Below, one piece after another: positions 28,213-36,555 of a stretch of DNA of 64,000 nucleotides. The stretch comes from Natrinema salaciae (GTDB taxonomy: Archaea; Halobacteriota; Halobacteria; Halobacteriales; Natrialbaceae), in assembly GCF_900110865.1 (NCBI RefSeq), contig NZ_FOFD01000007.1:220074-284073 (forward strand), given 5' to 3'. The stretch's first letter is position 1. Every line of letters begins with the position of its first letter. Both the position numbers and the translations under genes were made by a program. The notes under the pieces were generated by a model. It saw only the letters and a list, made by a program, of their open reading frames with translations. It did no database searches and had not been told where the DNA came from.

Positions 28213-28941
28213 CTATCCGTCCTCGAGGCGAACGCCCTCGAGATCCGCCTCGAGTTCGTCGACGTGCTCGTTGAAGTCGGCGACGAATTTCGGGACGTCC
28301 TCGGCCAGCCGGCGAACCTCGGGGGCCGACGGCGGCCCGTACTGCGAGAGGAGGTAGGTGCCGTCGGAGCCGCCGACGCGGAGGTAGGACGCGACGTCGC
28401 CCTCCCACTTCAGCTCCCAGCGGGTGCCCGAGAGCGTCGCGGCGTAGGTGCCGTACTCGCCGTCGTACCGGTGCAGCTGGCTCGCCATCGCGTTGCCGAC
28501 GTCGCGGATTCGGTCGACGATCCGGTCCCGTTCGGCGACCAGCTCCGCCGTCGATTCGACCTCGGGGAACTCGTCGGGGACGTCCGCGAGCAGGCCGTCG
28601 AACGAGCGGACGTATTCGTTGTAGGCCGCCACGAACGCGCCGTAGTCGGCCATCGCCGTCTCGAGGGGCTCGGGTTCGGGCGGCTGCTTGCTCGAGACGA
28701 CGTAGGTCTCGGACCCGGAGTTCGGGTCGAATCGCAGGTACTGTACGTCGCCGGCCTCGTACTTGAGCGTCCAGCTTCCGCCGTCGGTGTCGAACGTCTC
28801 CTGTCCGTAATCACCGCCCTGCAAGACCGCGAGTTCGCGCGCGATCTCGCCGGCGTGCGTCCGGACGCGGGCCGCCAGTTCGTCCCGTCGCTCGGCGATC
28901 CCGTCCATCCCCTCGACGTCCGCCTCGAGTCCGTCAGTCAT
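28213..28941 (-). CDS. Conserved haloarchaeal protein with internal duplication
   Basis: The 242-residue protein is built from two similar halves. Residues 19-118 run ERRDELAARVRTHAGEIAR ... GGSWTLKYEAGDVQYLRFD ... ETYVVSSKQPPEPEP ... YGAFVAAYNEYV. Residues 138-236 run ERDRIVDRIRDVGNAMAS ... GTRWELKWEGDVASYLRVG ... GTYLLSQYGPPSAPE ... VPKFVADFNEHV. Each half is helix, beta hairpin, helix. No enzyme motif was recognised, and a structural or ligand-binding role is open. Lies upstream of, and in the same direction as, unrelated small genes. Confidence 0.75.
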   Translation of the reverse strand: MTDGLEADVEGMDGIAERRDELAARVRTHAGEIARELAVLQGGDYGQETFDTDGGSWTLKYEAGDVQYLRFDPNSGSETYVVSSKQPPEPEPLETAMADYGAFVAAYNEYVRSFDGLLADVPDEFPEVESTAELVAERDRIVDRIRDVGNAMASQLHRYDGEYGTYAATLSGTRWELKWEGDVASYLRVGGSDGTYLLSQYGPPSAPEVRRLAEDVPKFVADFNEHVDELEADLEGVRLEDG

Positions 28942-29114
28942 CACTCGTGGGAAGAGCCGACAGGCAGTAACGGTTGTGGATCGGAGCCCGCGTCGGGGGA
29001 AACTGCCTCGGGGGCACGCGGTTCGCGGGAGCGCCGCTCTCCGTCGTCCCGCGTCTGTGGCTCTACACCAGCGGCTCGTCGGCTCCCGATCGCCTCGAAA
29101 ACAGTCGACGCGGA

Positions 29115-29411
29115 TTATTCGGATTCGTTCGTCTCGTTGGTCTCGTTCATCCCGGTCTCGTTGGTCTCGTTCATCCCAGTCTCGTTGGTCTCGTTCATCC
29201 CAGTCTCGTTGGTCTCGTTCATCCCGGTCTCGTTGGTCTCGTTCATCCCGGTCTCGTTGCCCGTTCCTTCCTCCGTTTCGGTTTCGGTTTCGTTGTCTTC
29301 GGTTTCGTTCCCGCCGCCCGGTCCGCCGCAACCGGCGACGAGGGCGGTCGAGGCTGCTGCACCAGTTAGCTTCAGTACTCGTCGGCGAGTCGACGGCTGT
29401 TGATCAGTCAT
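29115..29411 (-). CDS. Small Tat-exported lipoprotein made of GMNETNET repeats
   Basis: This 98-residue protein begins MTDQQPSTRRRVLKLTGAAASTALVAGCGG, a Tat motif (RRRVLKL) followed by a lipobox with Cys30. The mature part is almost entirely acidic repeats: a run of Glu/Thr/Asn and then five copies of the octapeptide Gly-Met-Asn-Glu-Thr-Asn-Glu-Thr, ending NESE. Asn-Glu-Thr is an N-glycosylation sequon, so the chain could be a glycan-decorated cell-surface tether. ATG 29411 is preferred because it gives a clean Tat signal. Composition is like the linkers of the exported protein at 25,426. Confidence 0.8.
   Translation of the reverse strand: MTDQQPSTRRRVLKLTGAAASTALVAGCGGPGGGNETEDNETETETEEGTGNETGMNETNETGMNETNETGMNETNETGMNETNETGMNETNETNESE
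29131..29259. repeat. 24-bp tandem repeat, five copies
   Basis: The unit (+ strand GTCTCGTTGGTCTCGTTCAT plus CCCG or CCCA) repeats with one A/G variation and encodes the octapeptide of the lipoprotein. The near identity of copies suggests recent expansion or slippage, so copy number may vary between strains. Confidence 0.85.
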
Positions 29412-29587
29412 ACGGAAGTAATCAGTAGCGACATCCATAAGCCGTCAGCCGTCACTTGCGTGGTCCCTATCGCCTCATATCGAGCGGTCGGCCGCCGACG
29501 ACCGGTCCGGTCTATCGGTTTCGGCGACCGTTCGATCGCAGTAGACGTAGGCAGCACACACAAGAACGTCACCGGTGTACGACTCCC

Positions 29588-29977
29588 GTGGCTTCGATAC
29601 CCGACGACTTCCACGACCTGTTCGAAAAGAAAACGTTCGCCCACGTCGCGACGCTGACCAGCGACGGACTCCCGCACGTCACCCCGGTGTGGATCGACTA
29701 CGACGCGGACGACGACCACCTGCTGGTCAATACCGAACGCGGCCGGCAAAAAGAACGGAACGTCCAGAACAATCCCGGCGTCGGCGTCAGCATGACCGAC
29801 CCCGACGACCCCTACCGGTTCGTCTCGGTAATCGGCGAAGTCGACGAGATCACGACCGACGGCGCTCGAGCGCACATCGACGAACTAGCTCGGCGATACA
29901 TGGACGTCGACGAGTATCCGAATCCGATCGAAACCGAGCGCGTGCTGTTGCGGATTCGAGCGGATCGCGTGCTGTAG
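29588..29977 (+). CDS. PPOX-class F420/FMN-dependent oxidoreductase-like protein
   Basis: The 129-residue protein starts at GTG 29588 (VASIPDDFHDLFEKKTFAHVATLTSDGLPHVTPVWIDYDADDDHLLVNTERGRQKERNV). This is the split-barrel pattern of the family often catalogued as PPOX-class F420-dependent enzymes, with a later DPYRFVSVIGEVDEI strand. It probably reduces or oxidises an unknown substrate with a deazaflavin or flavin. It is a relative, not a close copy, of the gene at 17,196. Confidence 0.83.
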   Translation: MASIPDDFHDLFEKKTFAHVATLTSDGLPHVTPVWIDYDADDDHLLVNTERGRQKERNVQNNPGVGVSMTDPDDPYRFVSVIGEVDEITTDGARAHIDELARRYMDVDEYPNPIETERVLLRIRADRVL

Positions 29978-30213
29978 GTCGGCCCGGCGAGACATCGCCG
30001 TCGACCGCCGCGAGGGGGTCCAGACCGTTCCCGCCGAGCGCCGTTTCGGCGACGACCACCGCAGTCGTCGGTCCGTCACGTTTTCTCCGCCGTCAGGGGG
30101 ACAACCCGAGATAAACGAAAGAGCGCGATACGAAATGCAGATCCGAGCCCCCAGTTCACTGCCGGGAATGCACGGTACAGCGCCGTTGCGTCCCGTACGT
30201 CCGCGTTCGACCG

Positions 30214-30261
30214 GAACCAGCACAGCGCCGTGTCGACGAACCAGCACAGCGCCGTGTCGAC
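30214..30261. repeat. 24-bp perfect tandem duplication upstream of the TPP-enzyme gene
   Basis: The unit GAACCAGCACAGCGCCGTGTCGAC (24 bases, first 20 GAACCAGCACAGCGCCGTGT) occurs twice back to back at 30214-30237 and 30238-30261. It lies within the 333-base gene-free interval 29,978-30,310, 18-65 bases before the TATA-like GATTAATG (30279-30286). Otherwise that interval shows no gene. Confidence 0.8.
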
Positions 30262-30278
30262 GCTCCTGACGGGTGGAC

Positions 30279-30286
30279 GATTAATG
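30279..30286 (+). promoter_or_regulatory. TATA-like box of the TPP-enzyme gene
   Basis: GATTAATG lies 25-32 bases before ATG 30311, the normal spacing for a leaderless haloarchaeal start, and decides between ATG 30284 and 30311. Confidence 0.55.
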
Positions 30287-30310
30287 ACCGGCGACGTGGA
30301 CGGGACGACC

Positions 30311-31891
30311 ATGCAGACGGCATCCGACCTGCTCGTTACCTGTCTCGAGACCGAGGGCGTCGACCGCGTCTTCGGCGTCCCCGGCGAGGAGATCGAGGAC
30401 CTGCTGTTCTCGCTGCGAGCGTCCTCGATTCGGTTCGTTCCGACTCGACACGAACAGGGGGCGGCGTTCATGGCCGACGTCCACGGCCGGCTGACCGGCG
30501 AGGCGGGCGTCTGCTGCTCGACGCTCGGTCCCGGCGCGACGAATCTCATGACCGGCGTCGCCGACGCCCAACTCGACAAGAGCCCGGTCGTCGCGATCAC
30601 CGGCCAGGGTGGTCGCGAGCGACTGCACAAGGAGAGCCACCAGGCGCTGGACGTGGTCGACATCTTCGAGCCGATCGTGGCGTGGAACTCCCAGATCGCC
30701 GAACCAGAGATCGTGCCCGAATCGGTCCGGAAAGCGTTCAAGCTCGCCGAGTACGAGAAGCCGGGGGCGACCCACCTCGAGTTCCCCGAGGACGTCGCGG
30801 CCGAAGCGGTCGAGGGCGAGCCGATCGAGCGCCGCGATCCGGTTCGGCGGCCGGACCCGGACGACGAGTCGGCCGAGCGAGCGGCGCGGTTGATCACCGA
30901 GGCCGAGCGCCCGATCCTGCTCGCGGGCAACGGCGCGGTCCGGACCCGCGCGTCGGAACACATTCGCGCGATCGTCGACCGCGTCGGGCTCCCCGTCGTC
31001 GAGACGTACATGGGGAAGGGGGCGATCTCGGACCGCGAGCAGGCCTCGCTGATGACGCTCGACTCGGGACCGGCCGGGGAAGCCGCGCGGGCGATCGAGC
31101 GAGCGGACTGCGTCGTCGCAGTGGGCTACGACATCGCCGAGCACGATCCGCAGGGGTGGAACCCCGACCTCGAGAAGACCGTCGTCCACGTCGATTACGA
31201 ACCCGCGGAGGTCTACCGACACTACAACCCCGACGTGGAGATCGTCGCGGACGTGGGCGCGGCGCTCGAGGCGATCGACGAGCGGCTCGCAGACGGGGCG
31301 TGTTCGCTGTGGTGTGACGACCTCCACGACAGGCTGCTCGAGGGGGTGACGGAGCCGCCGGCGGAAGACGATCCGATCACCGTCAGGAACGCCCTGCCGC
31401 TGCTGCGGGAGGCGATGGCGGATGCGGACGTGCTCGTTTCGGACGTCGGCAGTCACAAGATGGCGATCGCTCAGTCGTTTCCGACCTACGAGCCGAACAC
31501 GTGCGTGATCTCGAACGGGCTGGCGAGCATGGGGATCGCCGTGCCGGGCGCGCTGGCAGCCGATCTGGCGATCGACGCGAACGTCGTCGCGGGGACCGGT
31601 GACGGCGGCTTCATGATGAACGCGGCCGAACTCGAGACGGCGACGCGGCTGGACTGTGGCTTTACGACCGTCGTGTTCGACGACGAGGACTACGGCCTGA
31701 TCTCCGAGAAACAGGTAGCCCACCGGAACGAACACACCGGAACCGAGCTGACGACGCCGGACCTGGTGACGTTCGCCGAGAGCTTCGGGATCGAGGCGTA
31801 CCGCCCCGAGACCTGGGCCGAGATCGAGGCCGCATTTTCGGCGGCCGTCCCGTCCGACGAACTGGCGTTGATCCAGCTCCGCCTCGAGTGA
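30311..31891 (+). CDS. Thiamine-pyrophosphate enzyme, acetolactate synthase large-subunit-like
   Basis: The 526-residue protein has the three-domain POX/AHAS layout. The N-terminal pyrimidine-binding domain has catalytic-type Glu48 (PTRHEQGAAFMADVHGR) and GPGATNLMTGVADA. The central domain has ITEAERPILLAGNGAV. The C-terminal TPP-binding domain has GTGDGGFMMNAAELETATRLDCGFTTVVFDDEDYG. The usual NN of the metal motif is DD, so it may be a paralogue rather than true AHAS. No regulatory subunit is adjacent. ATG 30311 is chosen over upstream ATGs by the TATA-like box. Confidence 0.88.
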   Translation: MQTASDLLVTCLETEGVDRVFGVPGEEIEDLLFSLRASSIRFVPTRHEQGAAFMADVHGRLTGEAGVCCSTLGPGATNLMTGVADAQLDKSPVVAITGQGGRERLHKESHQALDVVDIFEPIVAWNSQIAEPEIVPESVRKAFKLAEYEKPGATHLEFPEDVAAEAVEGEPIERRDPVRRPDPDDESAERAARLITEAERPILLAGNGAVRTRASEHIRAIVDRVGLPVVETYMGKGAISDREQASLMTLDSGPAGEAARAIERADCVVAVGYDIAEHDPQGWNPDLEKTVVHVDYEPAEVYRHYNPDVEIVADVGAALEAIDERLADGACSLWCDDLHDRLLEGVTEPPAEDDPITVRNALPLLREAMADADVLVSDVGSHKMAIAQSFPTYEPNTCVISNGLASMGIAVPGALAADLAIDANVVAGTGDGGFMMNAAELETATRLDCGFTTVVFDDEDYGLISEKQVAHRNEHTGTELTTPDLVTFAESFGIEAYRPETWAEIEAAFSAAVPSDELALIQLRLE

Positions 31892-31957
31892 CCATCCGAC
31901 CCCATTACCCGTCGCGAACGCCGACGAACGAACGTCTGACGCGTGCTCGACGGCGGT

Positions 31958-32203
31958 TCAGACCGTCCGTCGATAGGAACACTGCGGACAGTACAGCGAC
32001 TGGTTCGAGAGGATCAACAGGCTCTGGCCACACCGGCAGGGGCCGCCGATGGTCACGTCGTCCGTGGTCCGAACGATGTGTCGCAGCGTGTTCTCCAGTT
32101 GGACGAGATGCCGCGAGCACTCCTCGAGATCCGCTTCGAGGTCACGGAGCCGCCTGTGCAGCTGGCGCCGTCTCGCGCTATCCGGGCGAATTCGTCGACC
32201 CAT
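31958..32203 (-). CDS. Small coiled-coil plus zinc-ribbon protein
   Basis: The 81-residue protein has a basic helical N-terminus (MGRRIRPDSARRRQLHRRLRDLEADLEECSRHLVQLENTLRHIV), probably a coiled coil, and a C-terminal zinc ribbon with Cys pairs in GPCRCGQ and YCPQCS. The open frame extends upstream, but ATG 32203 begins the part with gene-like composition. It is convergent with the TPP-enzyme gene. Function unknown. Confidence 0.72.
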   Translation of the reverse strand: MGRRIRPDSARRRQLHRRLRDLEADLEECSRHLVQLENTLRHIVRTTDDVTIGGPCRCGQSLLILSNQSLYCPQCSYRRTV

Positions 32204-32519
32204 ACGTGAGCCATCACGCAGTGCTGGAAGTGTCTTCGGATCGGAGAGAAATCCGGACTGTCGGGCCAGATCACGTGTCCGGTCACCGATCAGCACTGTG
32301 CATCGCGGGACCGCCGTCGCGGAGTCACCTCGAGCGGCCGGTTCCGCGCCGGCAGATCCGTCACCGCGGTCGACTACGACCCACCGCGTCGATTCGCCCC
32401 GGCAGCGCCAGGGAAAGATTATACAGTTGCGTGTATAGTTTCTACTCGTCGTTGTAGTAGAAAAACCGGGCGGACCGACGCGATCCGTCGCCCCGGACGC
32501 GGCACCACTCCGACAACGC
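32204..32519. other. 316-base gap before the methyltransferase gene
   Basis: No gene is convincing here. The stretch AAAGATTATACAGTTGCGTGTATAGTTTCTACTCG (about 32413-32447) is AT-richer, contains TATACA and TGTATA in inverted orientation, and is probably the promoter/operator of the gene starting at 32520. Confidence 0.4.
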
Positions 32520-35500
32520 ATGCAGCGAGACCCCACGTACCGCACGAATTGCGGCCTGTTCTCGACGCGCTACCTCGAGGCGGAACTGCCCGAGACGGAC
32601 GCGTGGAACGCGGTCGACCGCGACGAGCTTCGAGCAGCGTACGACGAGATCGACGACCGCTGGGAGCGCCTGCGTGAGGGGCCGGCGACCGAAACCGCGG
32701 CGCGGCTCGAGGCGGCGTTCGTTCGGCCGGTGTTTCGAACGCTCGGTATTCCGTTCGAGGCCGACGGCCGGACCGACCGACCGCGGCAGCGGCCCGACTA
32801 CGCCTTCTTCGACGCCACAGCGACGGCTCGCGACGCGGTCGATCGACGGGACGGCGGCGGGGACTTCTACGCGGATGCGGTCGCCGTCGCCGACGTCAGG
32901 CGGTGGGATCGACCGCTCGATACTCGCGGGAGCGGCGAGTTCGAGCGCGACTGGGAGCGTCCCGGACACCGGATGCGCGTCTCGCTCCGGGAAACGCCCA
33001 CCCGATGGGGCGTGCTGACGAACGGTCGGATGTGGCGACTCTATCGCGCGTCGACGGGCCATCGACCGGACTCGTACTACGAGATCGATCTACCGACGGC
33101 GCTCCAGACCGGCGACCTCGAGGCGTTCAAGTACTTCTACTGTGTGTTCCGCCACGAGGCGTTCGTCGAGGACGCGGACGGCGACTGTTTCCTCGACGAC
33201 GTGTACAGCGAGAGCGAGGCCGCCGTACGGACGCGCTCGTCCGACCTCGCGGAGAACGCCCGGGAAGCACTCGAGACGCTCGTCGCGGGGTTCCGGAACC
33301 ACCCCGACAACGACATCGACGAGCGCGACCTCGAGTCGGTCCGTGACGCCGCGCTCGTCTACCTGTTCCGGCTCCTCGTCGTCTGCTACGCCGACAGCGG
33401 GGGCCGCGGGCCGCTCGAGGCGGCCGCCGGCAGTGGCGGGCGGGCGAGCGGGCTGCGATCGATCGAACGGGCGGTCGCCGCCGAGTTCGATGAGACGGGC
33501 CGCGCCGCACAGGATCGCCGACCCACACTCCAGTCGCGGCTGGACGACGTGTTCGAGCGGTTCGACGAGCGAACCGCGTTGACCGAGGGCTCCAAAGCCC
33601 GAGCCGCGGATTCCGCCGAGCGGTGCTGGCTGTTCCGCACCGATCCCGGCGAGAGCGGGCGGCGGGAGACGCGGTTTCTCGCCACGCACGCAGTCGGCGA
33701 TACGTGCCTGCGGCGCGTGATCGAGCTACTGACGCGACGGCCGGGTCCGAGCGGCGACGGCCAGACGGCCATCGACTACGGGTCGCTCGACGCGGACCGC
33801 CTCGGCTGTCTCTACGAGGGGCTGCTCGAGTACGAGCCGGGCGTTGCCACGGAGCCGCTGGCGCTCGAGGACGGCGAGTACGTGAGTGCCGCCGACGCCG
33901 ACGCGGTCGCGGTGGAGCCGGGCGAGGTGTACCTCGCGACCGACAGCGGCGAACGGAAGGCGACGGGGTCGTACTACACGCCCGAGTACCTCGTCGAATA
34001 CATCGTCGAACGCACGCTCGAGCCGCTCGTCGCGGCCGTTCGCGAGCAGGTACTGGCGCGACACGCCCCGGATTCGCCCGGCTTCGCCGACGCGTTCGCC
34101 GACCGGATATTCGACCTGAACGTGCTCGATCCCGCGATGGGCTGCGGACGGTTCCTCGCGCGCACCGTCGACTATCTCGCTCGCGAGGTCGCCGACGCGT
34201 ACGCGACGCAGGCGGCGGCTGCGGGCGTCGAGACGGTTCCCGACGGACGCGATAGCCGCTGGGCGCGTCGGCGGGTCGCTCGGCAGTGCGTCTACGGCGT
34301 CGACTGCGATCCGCTCGCTGTCGAACTGGCGCGGCTGTCGCTGTGGCTTCGCACGGGAGTCGACGACGCGCCGCTCGGACGCCCCGGTCGGCACCTGCGG
34401 GCCGGAAACGCGCTCGTGGGCGGATCGCTCGCGGAGATCGAGGACCTGACGGCGGCGGTCGACGGCTGGGCCGAGGACGTCCAGCAGCCGCGGTTCCGGC
34501 GGCGACTCGAGGCCGTGGCGAACGTCCGGACGGCCCGCGAGTTCGGCTCGGTGGACGTCCCGGCCGATGCGGTCGACCGGCTGACCGCCGCGACGGGCGA
34601 CGGGACGTGCGCGGGAGACGACGAGACGTGGGCGCGGCTCGCTCGAGCCGAGTGGTTCGAGACCGCGCAGGCGCGGGCCGACGCCGAGGGCTACGTTCAC
34701 TGGCCCCTGGCGTTCCCCGACGTGTTCTACGAGGACGACGGGACCGAGCGGGAGCGGCCGGGGTTCGATGCGGTCGTCGGAAACCCGCCGTGGGTCGCGA
34801 CGGCCGGCCGGAGCGATATCAGCGCGGCGATCGAGCCGGCCCTGTGGTCCTACCTGGAGGACGCGTTCGAGGCGACCGAGAATCAGTTCGACCTCGCGGT
34901 CGCCCTCTACGAACGGGCGGTTCGGCTGTCTCGTGACGGCCGCGTCGGACTCGTCGTCCCCGATTCGATCCTCACTCGCGAGGGGAACGAGCCGATCCGG
35001 ACGTTCCTTCTCGAGAAGACGTCGCTGTCGCGGATCGTTCGGGTCGGAACCGCGTTCGAAGGCGTCGAAACGGGTGCCGTCGTCTGCATCAGCGGCGACG
35101 GCGAGGACGGCGTTCGCTGTGCCGATGCGGCCGAGCGGACGACGTTGACGTCGCTCTCGTACGACGCGATCCCCCAGCGGGTGTTCGAACGGCAGGACGC
35201 GAACCGGTTCCTGATCCACCTCGACGACGAGGCGCGCTCGATACTGGAAACGATCGACCGCCACACCCCGCTCGAGGAGTACGCGACCCTCTCGCGCGGC
35301 GAGGAGTGCGGAAAGCGGGCCGACCATCTGGCGTCGAGTCGGCAGGCGGACGGGCGGCCGATCGTCCCCGGCGGCGCGGTGCAACGCTACGGATTCGACG
35401 ACGACGCGATTCGGTACGTCGAACCGGACGACATCGCGAAAGACGAGGCGTACTATCGGAGCCCGAAGCTGGTGTTCAGACAGACCAGCGAGTCGCTCGT

Positions 35501-36386
35501 CGGGACCTACGACGCCGCCGGTCGCGTCACGATCAAGTCGGCGTACGGGATCCACGCCGCGTCGGACTCGAGCGACGAACTCAAACACCTGCTCGGCGCG
35601 CTGAACTCGCCGCTGTTGAACTTCTACCACCACTACAGGCACGCCGCGTACCGCTCGGTCTTCCCGCAGATCAATCAGTCGACGTTCGAGGCAGTTCCCA
35701 TCGCGATGGACGACGGCCCCGACTCGAGGCTCGTCGAGGCGGTCGACGAGCGACTCGCGGCCACGGCCGAGCGATCGCGGCTCTCGCCGGACGTCCACGA
35801 CCACCTCGGGCGGTACGAGGACGGCGAGTCGCTGGGTGCGGTCGCCGACTGCCGGCCCGTCGACGGCGTCGAAGCGACGAAGCTCGCGGCGACGACCGAG
35901 ACGTGGCCGAACCTCCTGCTCGGGACCGTCGATATCGCGGCCGGGGAGCGACCGCTCGTCCTGCGGGCGACCGTTCGATACAAACCGGACGCGGACGCCC
36001 CCGAGACCGACCAGTGGGGGTACGCCGAGACCGAGCCGATCCCGGCGCTGGAGTGGCACGATATCGACGCGGGCCACGCGGCGCTCGTCGAGGCCTTCGT
36101 TCCCGCCGCCGTCGACGCCGGCCGGGGGTTCGCCGGGTTCAGGAAACGGGCGACGAAGACGACCTCGCCGCTCGATCGCCTGCGGTCGGTGACGCTGCCT
36201 CGGCTCGCAGACGTTACGGACGGGCTGGACGCGTATCTCGACGACCGCGCTCGCACCGCGGAACTGGACGAGCGAATCGCGGCCCTCGACCGGCGGATCG
36301 CCGACCGCGTGTTCGATCTGTACGGCCTCCCGTCCGACGAGCGGACGCGAGTCCGCAGCGAATTCGGCGGCGATTCGGGCGGCTAA
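32520..36386 (+). CDS. Eco57I/type IIG-like adenine-specific DNA methyltransferase with degenerate nuclease motif
   Basis: The 1288-residue protein has a type IIG-like N-terminal region (NCGLFSTRYLE at 10-20, RPDYAFF at 91-97, WGVLTNGRMWRLY at 163-175). The amino-methyltransferase domain has motif I DPAMGCGRF (537-545) and motif IV NPPW (755-758), and a C-terminal target-recognition region follows. In homologues the nuclease centre reads roughly Pro-Asp...Glu-Ala-Lys; here the second part is VADVRRWDRPLD (123-134), so the Glu is Asp and the Lys is Arg. It may therefore modify N6-adenine without cutting. No separate restriction, specificity or BREX gene flanks it. Confidence 0.88.
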   Translation: MQRDPTYRTNCGLFSTRYLEAELPETDAWNAVDRDELRAAYDEIDDRWERLREGPATETAARLEAAFVRPVFRTLGIPFEADGRTDRPRQRPDYAFFDATATARDAVDRRDGGGDFYADAVAVADVRRWDRPLDTRGSGEFERDWERPGHRMRVSLRETPTRWGVLTNGRMWRLYRASTGHRPDSYYEIDLPTALQTGDLEAFKYFYCVFRHEAFVEDADGDCFLDDVYSESEAAVRTRSSDLAENAREALETLVAGFRNHPDNDIDERDLESVRDAALVYLFRLLVVCYADSGGRGPLEAAAGSGGRASGLRSIERAVAAEFDETGRAAQDRRPTLQSRLDDVFERFDERTALTEGSKARAADSAERCWLFRTDPGESGRRETRFLATHAVGDTCLRRVIELLTRRPGPSGDGQTAIDYGSLDADRLGCLYEGLLEYEPGVATEPLALEDGEYVSAADADAVAVEPGEVYLATDSGERKATGSYYTPEYLVEYIVERTLEPLVAAVREQVLARHAPDSPGFADAFADRIFDLNVLDPAMGCGRFLARTVDYLAREVADAYATQAAAAGVETVPDGRDSRWARRRVARQCVYGVDCDPLAVELARLSLWLRTGVDDAPLGRPGRHLRAGNALVGGSLAEIEDLTAAVDGWAEDVQQPRFRRRLEAVANVRTAREFGSVDVPADAVDRLTAATGDGTCAGDDETWARLARAEWFETAQARADAEGYVHWPLAFPDVFYEDDGTERERPGFDAVVGNPPWVATAGRSDISAAIEPALWSYLEDAFEATENQFDLAVALYERAVRLSRDGRVGLVVPDSILTREGNEPIRTFLLEKTSLSRIVRVGTAFEGVETGAVVCISGDGEDGVRCADAAERTTLTSLSYDAIPQRVFERQDANRFLIHLDDEARSILETIDRHTPLEEYATLSRGEECGKRADHLASSRQADGRPIVPGGAVQRYGFDDDAIRYVEPDDIAKDEAYYRSPKLVFRQTSESLVGTYDAAGRVTIKSAYGIHAASDSSDELKHLLGALNSPLLNFYHHYRHAAYRSVFPQINQSTFEAVPIAMDDGPDSRLVEAVDERLAATAERSRLSPDVHDHLGRYEDGESLGAVADCRPVDGVEATKLAATTETWPNLLLGTVDIAAGERPLVLRATVRYKPDADAPETDQWGYAETEPIPALEWHDIDAGHAALVEAFVPAAVDAGRGFAGFRKRATKTTSPLDRLRSVTLPRLADVTDGLDAYLDDRARTAELDERIAALDRRIADRVFDLYGLPSDERTRVRSEFGGDSGG

Positions 36387-36457
36387 TCGGTCGTCTCCGG
36401 CGCTCTCGGGACGGCCTTCCGTGCCCGACGAACGGACCGTACGCGAGGGACAGAAGG

Positions 36458-36555
36458 CTTATTGATGGAATGCCCAATCGGGGGGTATGTCCATGACGGG
36501 ATCGATCGGGCGCGTCCCGACGTCGTTCGCTCGGACGAGTCGTGATCACACGTGA
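36458..36555 (+). other. TATA-like box and leaderless 22-codon upstream ORF
   Basis: CTTATTGA (36458-36465) lies 26 bases before ATG 36487, which opens a 22-codon frame (MSMTGSIGRVPTSFARTSRD then HT). Its TGA (36553-36555) overlaps the GTG start of the lipoprotein gene at 36552. If transcription starts at 36487, the main gene is reached by reinitiation. The peptide itself is not recognised. Confidence 0.4.

Noticed and set aside
29128..29262. Possible CRISPR array from regular 24-bp repeats
   Set aside because: The units abut without spacers and encode an octapeptide in frame, so this is a coding tandem repeat.
33726..36077. 783-codon minus-strand frame opposite the methyltransferase
   Set aside because: Shadow of the methyltransferase gene, whose strand carries DPAMGCGRF and NPPW motifs in the right order.
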